A stretch of 64,000 nt of DNA from Saliterribacillus persicus (GCF_003337485.1 NZ_QPJJ01000001.1:186001-250000), one strand, 5' to 3'. Shown: positions 36,956 through 45,623, numbered from the stretch's first letter. The notes: a model not told the origin generated them from the sequence alone. Made by a program: numbers and translations.

Positions 36956-37189
36956 TATGTGTATAACGGTCCTCTTGATGATCCCTTATATGGGACTAGG
37001 AACTTATTTTCCCTTTACCATATTTGGTAATTAAAATGTTTATAAAATAAGTATATTCAAAATTCTCATAAATTCATATGGACATTTTATGTCAAATGCA
37101 TAAAATTTGAATAAATATACTTTTATTGTTTTATTGTTCATAAATAGCGTTTTAAAAATGAATCTTTTTCCTGAAATTATCTTCAAATT
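36956..37189. other. AT-rich gap, no gene recognised
   Basis: Between pntA and the hydrolase terminator. It should contain the pntAB promoter; short overlapping reading frames here have no ribosome sites and no recognisable protein. Confidence 0.5.
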
Positions 37190-37222
37190 CATAAAAAAAC
37201 GCATCTCATAGATGCGCCTTTT
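37190..37222 (-). terminator. Terminator of the alpha/beta hydrolase gene
   Basis: Minus-strand GCGCATCT..AGATGCG hairpin followed by seven T. Confidence 0.85.
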
Positions 37223-37256
37223 CAGCAAATATTATCTTCCTTCAATGAGAAGAGAT

Positions 37257-38012
37257 TTATAAGTTTTCTTTTACAAATTCAAGTGTCATATCCACTACTT
37301 TTTTATTACTTTCTTCTGAAAATCCATGTCCTTCTCCAGAAAACACTTCCATGCTTGCATGAGGATATAGCTTTGCTGCTTTCTCTCCATATTCAAGGGG
37401 AACAATTTCATCCTCATCACCGTGCAAAATTAATACATTCTTATTGAATTTGCCAATATGTTCAAATACGTTATATCCATGAATGGATTCAATGAATTTT
37501 TTCCCCAACGGCACGCCCCATATCTCACAGGTGTCAGGAGCATTGTCTAATACAGGAAATCTTTCCGTCCAATTATCCGGAATGCAAAATGCAGGAAACA
37601 TCAACAACAAGCCTTTTATTTCATCTATATATTCTTCTGCTACTAAAGCTGTAACAAATCCGCCTTGACTTCCTCCAAAAAGAAAGATATTGTCGCGATC
37701 GACATTATCCCATTGCTTTATAGTATCAATTACAGCGCACAAATCTTCCTTTTCTGTAATGATAGACATTTCCGTCGTCTTAAGATCACTTTTTGAATGT
37801 ACAGATCCACCGCAGAAATCAAAACAAAATGCCCCCACACCATTATCAGCTAAATACTCACTATGCATAGCAAAATCCGCATGCGTCCCATTAAAACCAT
37901 GACTAAAAATCACCATCGGAAACTCAGTCTTATTCATAGGCATGTAAGAGACCCCATAAACCCTCCTACCATGATGATTAATCTCTACAACATTTTTTTC
38001 ATAATTTTTCAT
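37257..38012 (-). CDS. Alpha/beta hydrolase (dienelactone-hydrolase/acyl-aminoacyl-peptidase type)
   Basis: About 251 residues from the ATG at 38012 (MKNYEKNVVEIN), which has TTGGAGGATC just upstream. A longer in-frame reading passes through the REP and is rejected. Active-site features: VIFSHGFNG oxyanion region, FGGSQGGF nucleophile elbow, LHGDEDEIVP with the Asp and GEGHGFSEE with the His. Probable esterase or thioesterase, substrate unknown. It follows an HxlR regulator gene, with only a REP between them. Confidence 0.8.
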   Translation of the reverse strand: MKNYEKNVVEINHHGRRVYGVSYMPMNKTEFPMVIFSHGFNGTHADFAMHSEYLADNGVGAFCFDFCGGSVHSKSDLKTTEMSIITEKEDLCAVIDTIKQWDNVDRDNIFLFGGSQGGFVTALVAEEYIDEIKGLLLMFPAFCIPDNWTERFPVLDNAPDTCEIWGVPLGKKFIESIHGYNVFEHIGKFNKNVLILHGDEDEIVPLEYGEKAAKLYPHASMEVFSGEGHGFSEESNKKVVDMTLEFVKENL

Positions 38013-38039
38013 TTTGATCCTCCAATCTTGTAGTTTTGT

Positions 38040-38069
38040 GGTGCCTGGCACCTGTCGAATAATCTTTAT
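38040..38069 (+). repeat. REP element copy 4 (+), supplying the HxlR stop codon
   Basis: GGTGCCTGGCACCTGTCGAA with TAATCTTTAT. The minus-strand TAA that ends the HxlR gene (38066-38068) lies inside the tail of the repeat. Confidence 0.85.
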
Positions 38070-38389
38070 CCCCATTTAGCTCCCCATAGTTTCATTTCTT
38101 TGATGATTTTATGTAGGTCTTGTCCTTTATCTGTGAGGGAGTATTCTACTTTTGCTGGGACGGTTGGGTATACTTTTCGGATTACGATTTCATTTTCTTC
38201 CATATGTCTTAGTGCGTTTGTTAATGCTTTTGGACTTACTCCTTTAATTGCACGCTGGAGCTCACTAAAGCGTTTGGTTCCTCCAAACAATTCACGCAAA
38301 ATTAAAAAGGACCACTTTGAGCCAATGACATCCAAGGCTTTTTCAATTGAGCAATCAATGACTAGTGTCTCTTCTTTAACATTTTCCAT
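38066..38389 (-). CDS. HxlR-family winged-helix regulator
   Basis: About 107 residues from ATG at 38389 (MENVKEET, GAGAGGG upstream); another ATG ten codons earlier lacks a ribosome site. The core CSIEKALDVIGSKWSFLILREL, then RFSELQRAIKGVSPKALTNALRHMEENEIV and the wing ..PAKVEYSLTDKG.. are diagnostic of HxlR. Members often respond to aldehydes, quinones or redox stress through a conserved cysteine; Cys13 here is in that place. Its stop codon lies in a REP. Targets may include the adjacent hydrolase and the aldo/keto reductase cluster. Confidence 0.85.
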   Translation of the reverse strand: MENVKEETLVIDCSIEKALDVIGSKWSFLILRELFGGTKRFSELQRAIKGVSPKALTNALRHMEENEIVIRKVYPTVPAKVEYSLTDKGQDLHKIIKEMKLWGAKWG

Positions 38390-38419
38390 GACTCTATCAC
38401 CCTCTCTTTTTATCATCAT

Positions 38420-38435
38420 ACTATAAAAAAGATAG
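38420..38435 (-). promoter_or_regulatory. Motif shared with the aldo/keto reductase promoter
   Basis: ACTATAAAAAAGATAG upstream of the HxlR gene is repeated identically at 46088-46103. It may be an HxlR operator or part of one. Confidence 0.35.
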
Positions 38436-38491
38436 TTAATATATAAATAAAGCTATCCACTATCTAACATCTCTATCTTAAGAAATAACGA

Positions 38492-38527
38492 GCAAAAAGG
38501 ATTAGCAACTAGATCAGCTGCTAATCC
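38492..38527 (-). terminator. Terminator of the acetoacetate-type operon
   Basis: Minus-strand GGATTAGCA..TGCTAATCC hairpin followed by TTTTTG, just after the symporter stop. Confidence 0.88.
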
Positions 38528-38539
38528 CCCGAAATACTA

Positions 38540-40036
38540 TTAACTAATTTTTTTCAAAACAAGTGCTTCATGCTTTTCATTTGCAGTGATATAACTAATA
38601 ATGCCCATCGCTACAAACGAGGCTAGCGAGGCAAAGAACATTGCCAAATATATATTTTCAATTACGTTCAATTGTGTAAATACGACATAAAGACCAGCAC
38701 CTGCAATAACAGCAGCTATCGCTCCATAATTCGTCGCCTTTTTCCAAAAGTAGCCGAGCGAAATCGGTGCTAAAATACCTGATAAAATCGCAGAGAAACT
38801 AAATTGAATCAAAATCGACAAAGATTCTGGGCGGTCTAATGAAATATACAAAGACAATAAACCAACTAAGAGTAGAGAACCTTTTGCCACTTTAAGCGAC
38901 TGTGAATCTATTTGGTCCTTACTTAAATTCTTATTAAAAAGCGGAGCTACTATTCTGTAAAAATCATTCCCAATACTTGTTGTTACCCCTAAATATAAGC
39001 TGTCCGTACTCGACAATATTGCAGAAATAATACCTACAATGATGATCGCAGCAATAATAGTTGGGAACGATTCAATGACATACATCGGAATCGCAGCATC
39101 CGCGCTTTCTAGTGCAGGGAATAACACTCTTGCAGCTAGTCCACCTAACACCATCAATGTTGAAATGACAAATAACACGATACCTGTTGAAAGTGTAAAA
39201 GGTGCAAGCTCTTCCTCTGTTTCAATCGACAATACTTTGTTTAGTAAATGTGGCATTAAAATAAAGCTAAACAATAAGAACTGTACGGCCATAATTGCTA
39301 ACACACTATTATATGGACCCTCTACCCCAATAGCTCTTGTTAAATTCGGATCCGCTGCATTTAGCTGACTAGTTAATTCGCCAAATACATTGATTCCGCC
39401 ACCGATGGTCCAGAAAAATGAAACAAATATTAAGATAGAAGCAACAGCCATAAGTAACCCTTGAATTCCATCGGTAATCATCTGCGCATAGGCACCACCA
39501 AGTCCGATATACAAAATCGTAATGGTTACCCCGATAATGATACCCCAAACATAAGGTATTCCGATAACTGTTTCAAAGATCGTCGCAAGCCCCACATTTT
39601 GACCAACAATATAATAAACATTAAATAAAATAAGGACGGAAACAAGCACTTGCAAGGCTTTTGAGTTATAACGACGTCCTAACCATTCTGGAACTGTCGA
39701 CACACGGCCAAATTTTTTCCCATAACGCCAAAAGGTTTTAGCAAAAATTAATAATCCGACCCATGAAACACCAAAGCATCCTAACGTATACCACAAAACA
39801 GATGTTCCGTATTGGTATGCAAGACCTGGCACCCCGATAAATAAATTAGCACTGGAATAGGATGCAGCAAAGCTTGCCCCAACTAACCATGGGCTCACCT
39901 TCCCTCGTGCTGTTGCAAAACCATTCATCGACTTACTATGCTTCCTTCCCCTTTGCCCTATCCATGTTACAACGCCAAAATAGACGACTAATAAAATAAT
40001 AACAGTCCATAAAAGCAGACTTGAATCTGTTAACAT
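38540..40036 (-). CDS. Sodium:solute symporter (SSS family)
   Basis: 498 residues with about 13 membrane helices. The segment GASFAASYSSANLFIGVPGLAYQYG and the late SAILSSTDSLYLGVTTS motif place it in the SSS family (carboxylate, proline or solute uptake with Na+). It is the last gene of an operon for CoA activation and thiolysis, so the substrate is probably a short-chain carboxylate that the operon activates. AGGGAGG precedes the start. A 27-residue membrane peptide gene lies directly upstream. Confidence 0.87.
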   Translation of the reverse strand: MLTDSSLLLWTVIILLVVYFGVVTWIGQRGRKHSKSMNGFATARGKVSPWLVGASFAASYSSANLFIGVPGLAYQYGTSVLWYTLGCFGVSWVGLLIFAKTFWRYGKKFGRVSTVPEWLGRRYNSKALQVLVSVLILFNVYYIVGQNVGLATIFETVIGIPYVWGIIIGVTITILYIGLGGAYAQMITDGIQGLLMAVASILIFVSFFWTIGGGINVFGELTSQLNAADPNLTRAIGVEGPYNSVLAIMAVQFLLFSFILMPHLLNKVLSIETEEELAPFTLSTGIVLFVISTLMVLGGLAARVLFPALESADAAIPMYVIESFPTIIAAIIIVGIISAILSSTDSLYLGVTTSIGNDFYRIVAPLFNKNLSKDQIDSQSLKVAKGSLLLVGLLSLYISLDRPESLSILIQFSFSAILSGILAPISLGYFWKKATNYGAIAAVIAGAGLYVVFTQLNVIENIYLAMFFASLASFVAMGIISYITANEKHEALVLKKIS

Positions 40037-40050
40037 ATGTAAAACCTCCC

Positions 40051-40134
40051 TTAGTTATTTTTGTAAAATTTCCCCCATATTAAAAGTCCGATTAGCCAAA
40101 ATAAAACGATTAAAATCAAATAAGTGTAAATCAT
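40051..40134 (-). CDS. 27-residue membrane peptide, probable symporter accessory protein
   Basis: ATG at 40134 with AAGGGAG eight bases upstream, ending in TAA at 40051. The product begins MIYTYLILIVLFWLIG and ends WGKFYKNN: one membrane helix with a short basic tail. It starts four bases after the stop of the DUF35 gene and ends 14 bases before the symporter start. SSS transporters often have a tiny membrane partner (compare yhdT-panF in this window). No family was recognised. Evidence is good for translation, and inference only for function. Confidence 0.6.
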   Translation of the reverse strand: MIYTYLILIVLFWLIGLLIWGKFYKNN

Positions 40135-40137
40135 AAG

Positions 40138-40545
40138 TTAATCTCCCTTCTTTTTAAAAAATGGTAGATATCTGTCCCCGAGCTTCTCGTATGAAATGGT
40201 AACAGGTAATTGATACCGTAATTGTTCCTGATCAATGATCAAATGTGTTAAAAGCGATGGTCCTTCTAAAAGCTCCACAATTCCAACTGCGTATGGTGTT
40301 TTTTCTTGCCAAGCTGGGTGCCCTGCTCTATGGACAATACTCCACGATTTTAACGTTCCGCTTCCTGATGCTTTTTTCCATAAAAGCTCTTCACCAAAGC
40401 AATGGGGACAATGTGCCCTTGGATAGAAAATCCATTTCTGACAATCCTCGCATTGCTGTAGGTAAAATTCTTGTAGATCAATTTTGTCCCAAAAAGGTTT
40501 ACTTACCTGCGTAATCGTCGGTTCTGGAAAGGATATATTTGTCAT
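40138..40545 (-). CDS. DUF35 OB-fold / zinc-ribbon acyl-CoA-associated protein
   Basis: 135 residues. A rubredoxin-like zinc ribbon CEDCQ..CPHC lies at about residues 32-50, followed by an OB-fold (GTLKSWSIVHRAGHPAW...PYAVGIVELLEG). This is the DUF35/ChsH2 C-terminal type that pairs with SCP-x-type thiolases. Its start overlaps the thiolase-like gene upstream in an ATGA junction. In actinobacteria such a pair (Ltp2 with the ChsH2 DUF35 domain) forms a retro-aldolase acting on acyl-CoA; the same partnership is likely here. Confidence 0.85.
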   Translation of the reverse strand: MTNISFPEPTITQVSKPFWDKIDLQEFYLQQCEDCQKWIFYPRAHCPHCFGEELLWKKASGSGTLKSWSIVHRAGHPAWQEKTPYAVGIVELLEGPSLLTHLIIDQEQLRYQLPVTISYEKLGDRYLPFFKKKGD

Positions 40546-41702
40546 CGTTCTCCCCCTAACACAAGTGCCGTTGTTTCACTTAATGTCGCACCGTTTCCTG
40601 TTACAAGCGCGTGCTTTATATTTGGAATTTGACGCTCGCCACCTTCTCCTCTTAGCTGCAGGACCGCTTCGATTACATGAGACATTCCACCAGCTAAATC
40701 AGCCTGTCCAAATCCTAATTGTCCCCCGTGTGTATTCAGTGGATAGTCTCCTTTATGATCAAATGTATGATTCCGTAAAAAGCTTGCAAATTGACCTTGT
40801 TCACAAATCCCGATGCTCTCAATTTGTGTTGCTACAACACTTGTATAACAATCGTAAAGAGAGAGTAAGTCCAAGTCTTCCCCAGTGATTCCTGCTTGCT
40901 TTAGCGCTTGTGGGATAGAATAAACAAACGGTAATTTATCAATAGCAGGTGCTTGACTCACGGCACGATGGGTAATTTTTTCTCCTGCACCTTGCAGATA
41001 GACCGGATATTTCGAGCTGTGTTTTGCTTTTTCTGCTGAAGTGACAATCACACAAGCGCCTCCTGCACATGGCATCACGATCTCCAGTAAATGCAGGGGA
41101 TCCGATATCATTGGAGACTGCAAGATATCCTCCACACTCACCGGCTTGCCGTAAAAAATGGCCTTCGGGTTTTGCAAAGCATTATTGCGTGCCAAGTAAG
41201 CGATCTGTGCAAAATCTTCCTGCTTTGACCCGTATCGTTCCATATGCTCTCGTTTTAATAATGCATAGGAAGTGTTTGCACCAGACGCCCCAAATGGTAC
41301 ATCAAATTCACGAATAGGATTGCGATTTGGTGAGCGTGGCGCATTCCCTTTTTCATTCTTATTCGCTAGCACACATACCACCGTTTCACACATACCCGCT
41401 TCGATCGCCGCTGCTGCCCGCCACACCATACCAGCACCGGTTGCACCACCTAAATCGACTGTATTAGTCATCGTAGGCTCAATTCCCAGATATTCTGAAA
41501 CAGTTGCAGGAACATGCTGCGGTGTTTCACCAACTTGCGGACCCACAAGCAAGCCGTCGATCTCTTCTTTTGAAATACCAGCATCTTTTACTGCAAGTAG
41601 TACAGATTCAGCGATTAAACCTAAAGTCGTTTTTCCTTCTGAATAGCGCGCTGGCTTTAATTCACCGATACCAATGATGGCACCGTTCGGTCGTTTTGCC
41701 AT
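40542..41702 (-). CDS. SCP-x/Ltp2-type thiolase-like protein
   Basis: About 386 residues from ATG at 41702 (MAKRPNGA), where AAAGGAGTGC lies upstream and the ATG overlaps the previous stop (TAATG). The thiolase fold is clear (DLGGATGAGMVWRAAAAIEAG; late NTHGGQLGFGQADLAGGMSH). The canonical GHPxGxTG histidine region is replaced by GFGQADLAGG, as in lipid-transfer/Ltp2-type proteins, so classic thiolysis is doubtful and retro-aldol cleavage with the DUF35 partner is more likely. It follows acetoacetyl-CoA synthetase in the operon. Confidence 0.83.
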   Translation of the reverse strand: MAKRPNGAIIGIGELKPARYSEGKTTLGLIAESVLLAVKDAGISKEEIDGLLVGPQVGETPQHVPATVSEYLGIEPTMTNTVDLGGATGAGMVWRAAAAIEAGMCETVVCVLANKNEKGNAPRSPNRNPIREFDVPFGASGANTSYALLKREHMERYGSKQEDFAQIAYLARNNALQNPKAIFYGKPVSVEDILQSPMISDPLHLLEIVMPCAGGACVIVTSAEKAKHSSKYPVYLQGAGEKITHRAVSQAPAIDKLPFVYSIPQALKQAGITGEDLDLLSLYDCYTSVVATQIESIGICEQGQFASFLRNHTFDHKGDYPLNTHGGQLGFGQADLAGGMSHVIEAVLQLRGEGGERQIPNIKHALVTGNGATLSETTALVLGGER

Positions 41703-43630
41703 TAATAGCACTCCTTTTTTCGAATATCCGTGAAAAATTGCAGGCATTCTGGATTGCGAATCGACGCTTTATTCTTTACTTCATTTCCCACCGCCACTTT
41801 CTTGACGGCACCTTCTACTTTTTTTCCGTTAATCGTGTGCGGTATATCATTTACTTGATAAATACGTCTTGGCACATGCCGCGGCGAAGCATTAGCACGA
41901 ATTTGCTTCCGAATCACTCCCGCTAAATCCTTTGATAAATCCTCTGTTACCACACACAAGACGATCTCTTCATCATTGTCACAAGGTAATCCGAATACAA
42001 TCGAATCCTTCACTTCTTTTATTTGCTCGACCACACTGTAAATTTCCGCCGTCCCAATACGAACACCTCCAGGATTAAGAACCGTGTCAGCCCGCCCATA
42101 AATGATAAAGGACTGATCAATCGTTTGTTCCGCAAAATCCCCATGCGTCCATATCCCCGCTCGTTCGGTAAAATAATTAGCACGAAAACGTTCATCTCCA
42201 TTTTTTCCGTAAAAAGTAAGAGGCATGCTTGGGAATGGCTGTAGGCAAACAAGATCACCTTTTTGGCCATATACGAGGGCATCGCGATTATCCACCACTT
42301 CAACTGCCATCCCTAATGCTTTACAGCTAATCTCACCACGAATCACTGGGTGAACTGGAGATCCCATTACAAAGCATCCGATAATCTCTGTCCCACCAGA
42401 AATCGATGCTAACAAAAGATCTTTTTTAATCGTTTCGTAAACCCAGTCATACTGATCAGCAACAAGCGGCGCACCGCATGATAGAATACTTTTTAGGCTA
42501 GTAAGATTATAAAGATCCTTTAATACGATTTCTTCTCTCATTAATGTGTCTAAGTATTTCGGACTTGTACCAAAATGCGTAACATTCACCTGATCAGCAA
42601 TTTCCCATAAATGACTCGGGTTATCAGGTAATACTGGTGCACCGTCGTATAAAAGAATAGCTGCCTTACTTGCTAAACCTGATACTAACCATGGATACAT
42701 CATCCAGGCAGTATTGGTATACCAATAAAGCACGTCCCCTTCATGCACATCACAGTGTAACTGATGTTCTTTTACATGCTGTAGCAGGGTTCCACCAACG
42801 GAATGAACAATTGCCTTTGGAAGTCCCGTTGTACCAGAGGTATAAAGAATATATAACGGATCACGGAAGCCAACTTTTTCAAAATCTGGAGCACTTGCAC
42901 CATTGTCCAGAAGCGCACTCCAGCTCGTTGCACCTGGAATTTCCCCAGCAATCGTTACAACATCTGTGATACTATCGATTTGCTCAATTGTTTCTTGTAA
43001 TTTATCCGAGATATCATAAAATTTTTGCTTGTACTGATATGTTAGATTTGCGATTAAAACTTTAGGTTCAACCTGACCAATGCGGTCAATGATACCTTTT
43101 GCACCAAAGTCCGGTGAGCAAGACGTCCAGACAGCACCAAGTGAAGTAGTAGCAATTAAGGCAACTAGCCCTTCAATATTATTTGTAGTTATACCAGCAA
43201 CCCTGTCTCCTTTTTTCACACCCAACTGCTTTAACCCTGCTTGCGCTCGCGCAACTTGAATTCGCAATTCGCCAAAGGTGATCTTAGCAGTTACTCCTGA
43301 TTCATCCGCTTCATATGCAGCAATCTGATCGACTTTTCCTTGTAAAAGGTTTTCCGCAAAATTGAGGGTTGCTTCAGGAAAGAAAGTTGCATCAACCATC
43401 GATTCTGCTGGTATATAAGTCGTTTTTCCTTTATCGCCAATGAGACATGCATAATCCCATATCGCTGACCAGAATTCGTCAATATACGTCGTTGACCATC
43501 TGTGTAAACGTTCATATGGAAAAAGGGGTTGCTGAATTTGATTGGCGAATGCCTGCAGATGAGAATTCGCAATATCTTTTCCTGTCGGCTCCCATAATAT
43601 CGATTTTTCCTTAGTTGTCTTTACGCTCAT
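41702..43630 (-). CDS. Acetoacetyl-CoA synthetase-like acyl-CoA ligase
   Basis: 642 residues, ANL superfamily. The AMP-binding signature LYTSGTTGLPKAIVHS, the adenylation motif SGGTEIIGCF and the hinge/C-domain ..YGRADTVLNPGGVRIGTAEIY.. are intact. The whole-length layout, with an N-terminal ..FWSAIWDYACL segment, is that of acetoacetate-CoA ligase. It would activate acetoacetate or a similar 3-oxo or branched acid with ATP. Start overlaps the upstream thiolase stop (ATGA). The catalytic lysine lies in NGKKVEGAVKK at the C-terminus. Confidence 0.87.
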   Translation of the reverse strand: MSVKTTKEKSILWEPTGKDIANSHLQAFANQIQQPLFPYERLHRWSTTYIDEFWSAIWDYACLIGDKGKTTYIPAESMVDATFFPEATLNFAENLLQGKVDQIAAYEADESGVTAKITFGELRIQVARAQAGLKQLGVKKGDRVAGITTNNIEGLVALIATTSLGAVWTSCSPDFGAKGIIDRIGQVEPKVLIANLTYQYKQKFYDISDKLQETIEQIDSITDVVTIAGEIPGATSWSALLDNGASAPDFEKVGFRDPLYILYTSGTTGLPKAIVHSVGGTLLQHVKEHQLHCDVHEGDVLYWYTNTAWMMYPWLVSGLASKAAILLYDGAPVLPDNPSHLWEIADQVNVTHFGTSPKYLDTLMREEIVLKDLYNLTSLKSILSCGAPLVADQYDWVYETIKKDLLLASISGGTEIIGCFVMGSPVHPVIRGEISCKALGMAVEVVDNRDALVYGQKGDLVCLQPFPSMPLTFYGKNGDERFRANYFTERAGIWTHGDFAEQTIDQSFIIYGRADTVLNPGGVRIGTAEIYSVVEQIKEVKDSIVFGLPCDNDEEIVLCVVTEDLSKDLAGVIRKQIRANASPRHVPRRIYQVNDIPHTINGKKVEGAVKKVAVGNEVKNKASIRNPECLQFFTDIRKKECY

Positions 43631-44790
43631 GATAATTCCCCTCTCTTAGGTACCTCGATAAGAATTGCGATGCCTTGACCGCCTCCACCGCATAGAGCTG
43701 CGATTCCTGTTCCGCCACCGCGGCGTTTTAATTCATGTGCTAACGTAAGGATGAGGCGAAAACCTGTCCCACCAAGCGGGTGCCCGATCGCAATGGCTCC
43801 CCCGTTGACATTTACCTTGTCCCAATCTATTTTTAGCGCCTTACAGCTCGCAATTACGACACTTGCAAACGCCTCATTGATTTCGAATAAATCAATATCA
43901 CTTGGAGTCAGGTTTTGCTTTTTGAGAACTTTTGCAATCGCATCCGAAGGCTTCGTGTGTAAACTAGCATCAGGGCCTGCTGTTTCTGCCCAATCTATGA
44001 TTTCTGCTAGAGGTGAAGTTTGTAACTCTGCTGCTTTTTCTGATGTTGTCACAATTCCAATACTTGCACCATCTGTCATCTGTGAAGCGTTGCCCGCAGT
44101 TATCGTTCCGTCTTCCGTGAAAACCGTTTTTAAATCGGCCAATTTTTCAACTGACGTTTCAGGGCGAATTCCTTCATCCTCTGTTAACACCTCTTCAAAA
44201 GGAAGGATTTCCTGTTTTAGGATTCCCTTTGACCTTGCCGTGGCTGCCCTTTGTTGTGATAATGCTGCATATTGATCTTGCTCTCCTCTTGTTATCTGAT
44301 ATTGATGATTGTAGTGATCTGTTAACACTCCCATTGATTGATCACTTAAAGCGCACCATAAACCATCGTGCAATAATGTGTCTTTTAACGTTTGATGCCC
44401 TAGTCCTTTTATCGATCTAGTAGGAAGTACATGCGGTGCATTGGACATCGAATCAAATCCCCCAACGATATAAAGCGAGCCTTCTTCCAATTTGATTCTG
44501 CGAACAGCATCTGCAACTGAAGAGACGCCGCCAAGGCAAACATTATTTAACGTAAGTGCTGGTATTTCTGGGTTAGCTCCTGCTTTATAAGCGACTTGTC
44601 TAGCTGGATTCTGACCAGATCCCGCTTGAATCACCTGGGCCAATAAAACGCCATCAATATTCAAAGCTGGATATTTTTCCAATAAATGCTGTAAGGTTTT
44701 ACTAGCTAATTGAATCGGTGTATAAGCTGATAAGGCACCCTTCCATTTTCCAAAAGGCGTCCGAATTCCGTCTAAGATGACAATCGCCAT
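43627..44790 (-). CDS. Acetyl-CoA C-acetyltransferase (thiolase)
   Basis: 387 residues. Nucleophile Cys85 in NNVCLGG, His in GGAIAIGHPLGGTG, and the second Cys in AALCGGGGQG are all present, so it is an active degradative or biosynthetic thiolase. First gene of the operon, with AAAGGAG upstream and two SAM riboswitch/terminator units before it. With the acetoacetyl-CoA synthetase it could split acetoacetyl-CoA to two acetyl-CoA. Confidence 0.9.
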   Translation of the reverse strand: MAIVILDGIRTPFGKWKGALSAYTPIQLASKTLQHLLEKYPALNIDGVLLAQVIQAGSGQNPARQVAYKAGANPEIPALTLNNVCLGGVSSVADAVRRIKLEEGSLYIVGGFDSMSNAPHVLPTRSIKGLGHQTLKDTLLHDGLWCALSDQSMGVLTDHYNHQYQITRGEQDQYAALSQQRAATARSKGILKQEILPFEEVLTEDEGIRPETSVEKLADLKTVFTEDGTITAGNASQMTDGASIGIVTTSEKAAELQTSPLAEIIDWAETAGPDASLHTKPSDAIAKVLKKQNLTPSDIDLFEINEAFASVVIASCKALKIDWDKVNVNGGAIAIGHPLGGTGFRLILTLAHELKRRGGGTGIAALCGGGGQGIAILIEVPKRGELS

Positions 44791-44831
44791 ATATAATTTC
44801 TCCTTTATTGATTGGTCTATGATTCTATTAG

Positions 44832-44868
44832 AAAAACAAAAAGCCCTCTTTAATAAAAAGAGGACTGC
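44832..44868 (-). terminator. Expression-platform terminator of the proximal SAM riboswitch
   Basis: Minus-strand CCTCTTTTTATTAAAGAGG hairpin, then CTTTTTGTTTTT, between the riboswitch and the thiolase start. Confidence 0.85.
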
Positions 44869-44872
44869 TTCA

Positions 44873-44984
44873 CTCTTCTTATCTTTCAGGATTATCCTGA
44901 TGGATTTGGCACCTGTATTAAGTATGTAACTTAATGGTTGCCGGGTTTCGTCGGGCCAAGTCCCTCCACCTCTCTCGATAAGAG
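44873..44984 (-). ncRNA. SAM-I (S-box) riboswitch, proximal copy
   Basis: On the minus strand the P1 strand CTCTTATC is followed by GAGAGGTGGAGGGA, then GGCCCGACGAAACCCGGCAA, a P3 hairpin (ATTAAGT..ACTTAAT), AGGTGCCAAATCC, a P4 hairpin (TCAGGATAATCCTGA) and the closing P1 strand GATAAGA. Every conserved core element of the S-box is present in order. A terminator follows at once, so SAM binding should end transcription before the thiolase gene. Confidence 0.95.
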
Positions 44985-45007
44985 ATATACTATTTAGTTT
45001 TATAAAT

Positions 45008-45045
45008 ACAAAAAGTCTCCCTATCCGTAGATAAGAGAGACTGTT
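45008..45045 (-). terminator. Expression-platform terminator of the distal SAM riboswitch
   Basis: Minus-strand AGTCTCTCTTATC / GATAGGGAGACT hairpin followed by TTTTTG, lying between the two riboswitches. Confidence 0.85.
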
Positions 45046-45060
45046 AAAAGTAAAATTAGT

Positions 45061-45179
45061 CCTCTTATCTCTGCTAAAATCAAAACGATTTCAGTAGGAA
45101 TTGGCACCTATATTAAGCACGAAACTTAATGGTTGCCGAGGCTTCAAAGGGCCGTTCCCTCCACCTCTCTTGATAAGAA
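45061..45179 (-). ncRNA. SAM-I (S-box) riboswitch, distal copy
   Basis: A second complete aptamer: P1 TCTTATC, AAGAGAGGTGGAGGGA, GGCCCTTTGAAGCCTCGGCA, P3 (ATTAAGTTTCGTGCTTAAT), AGGTGCCAATTCC, a longer P4 and P1' GATAAGAGG. It shares core and P3 with the proximal copy but differs in P4 and linker, so the two are not a fresh duplication. Each has its own terminator. Confidence 0.95.
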
Positions 45180-45224
45180 TTATTTCCGAGTAAAACACTC
45201 ATATTTAATTTGTGATTAACTAAG

Positions 45225-45253
45225 AGATTAGCAGAACAAATTAATCATGTCAA
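45225..45253 (-). promoter_or_regulatory. Sigma-A promoter of the riboswitch-controlled operon
   Basis: Minus-strand -35 TTGACA (45248-45253), a 17-base spacer and -10 TAATCT (45225-45230), placing the transcript start about 35-40 bases before the distal riboswitch. Confidence 0.75.
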
Positions 45254-45270
45254 TAATTTTTTGAATAAGT

Positions 45271-45299
45271 GGTGCCTGTCACCTGTCGAATAATCTTTT
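45271..45299 (+). repeat. REP element copy 5 (+)
   Basis: GGTGCCTGTCACCTGTCGAA with TAATCTTTT. It lies immediately upstream of the riboswitch promoter. Confidence 0.85.
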
Positions 45300-45623
45300 A
45301 AAAAAATAAAAAGATGAACTTTATAAAAGCCCACCTTTATTATTTATTTCACTATTTTATTTGCTTTTTGATTTTGTTAATTTGCTCTTCAGTCAAATCT
45401 ATTACTTCGCTATTTTCCATTGAGGTATTGGATTTTTCGATCAATACTAGTTTAGTATCTCAATGTAATTTAGAATAACTGATTTGAAAAGAAATAAGCT
45501 CTAATACATAATATGAAAGTGATGAAAGACTTAAATAAATTAACTTTTATTTTAAAATTTATTCTTATACAATCAAGGCGGAATTAAAACTTACATACTA
45601 TTTTAATGAATGAAGGTGAAAAA
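45300..45623. other. AT-rich gap with a short minus-strand frame, no supported gene
   Basis: A minus-strand frame at about 45366-45420 reads MENSEVIDLTEEQINKIKKQ and stops; it has no clear ribosome site and could be the tail of a lost gene. A weak hairpin follows it. Nothing else recognised. Confidence 0.3.

Noticed and set aside
41702-41747. Upstream start for the SCP-x-type thiolase at 41747
   Set aside because: The added residues lie in the 3' end of the ligase gene in another frame; the ATG at 41702 has the ribosome site and a TAATG coupling.
45340-45440. A short minus-strand gene ending ..TEEQINKIKKQIK
   Set aside because: Only about 22 codons from the ATG, no convincing ribosome site; possibly a gene remnant, but not supported.
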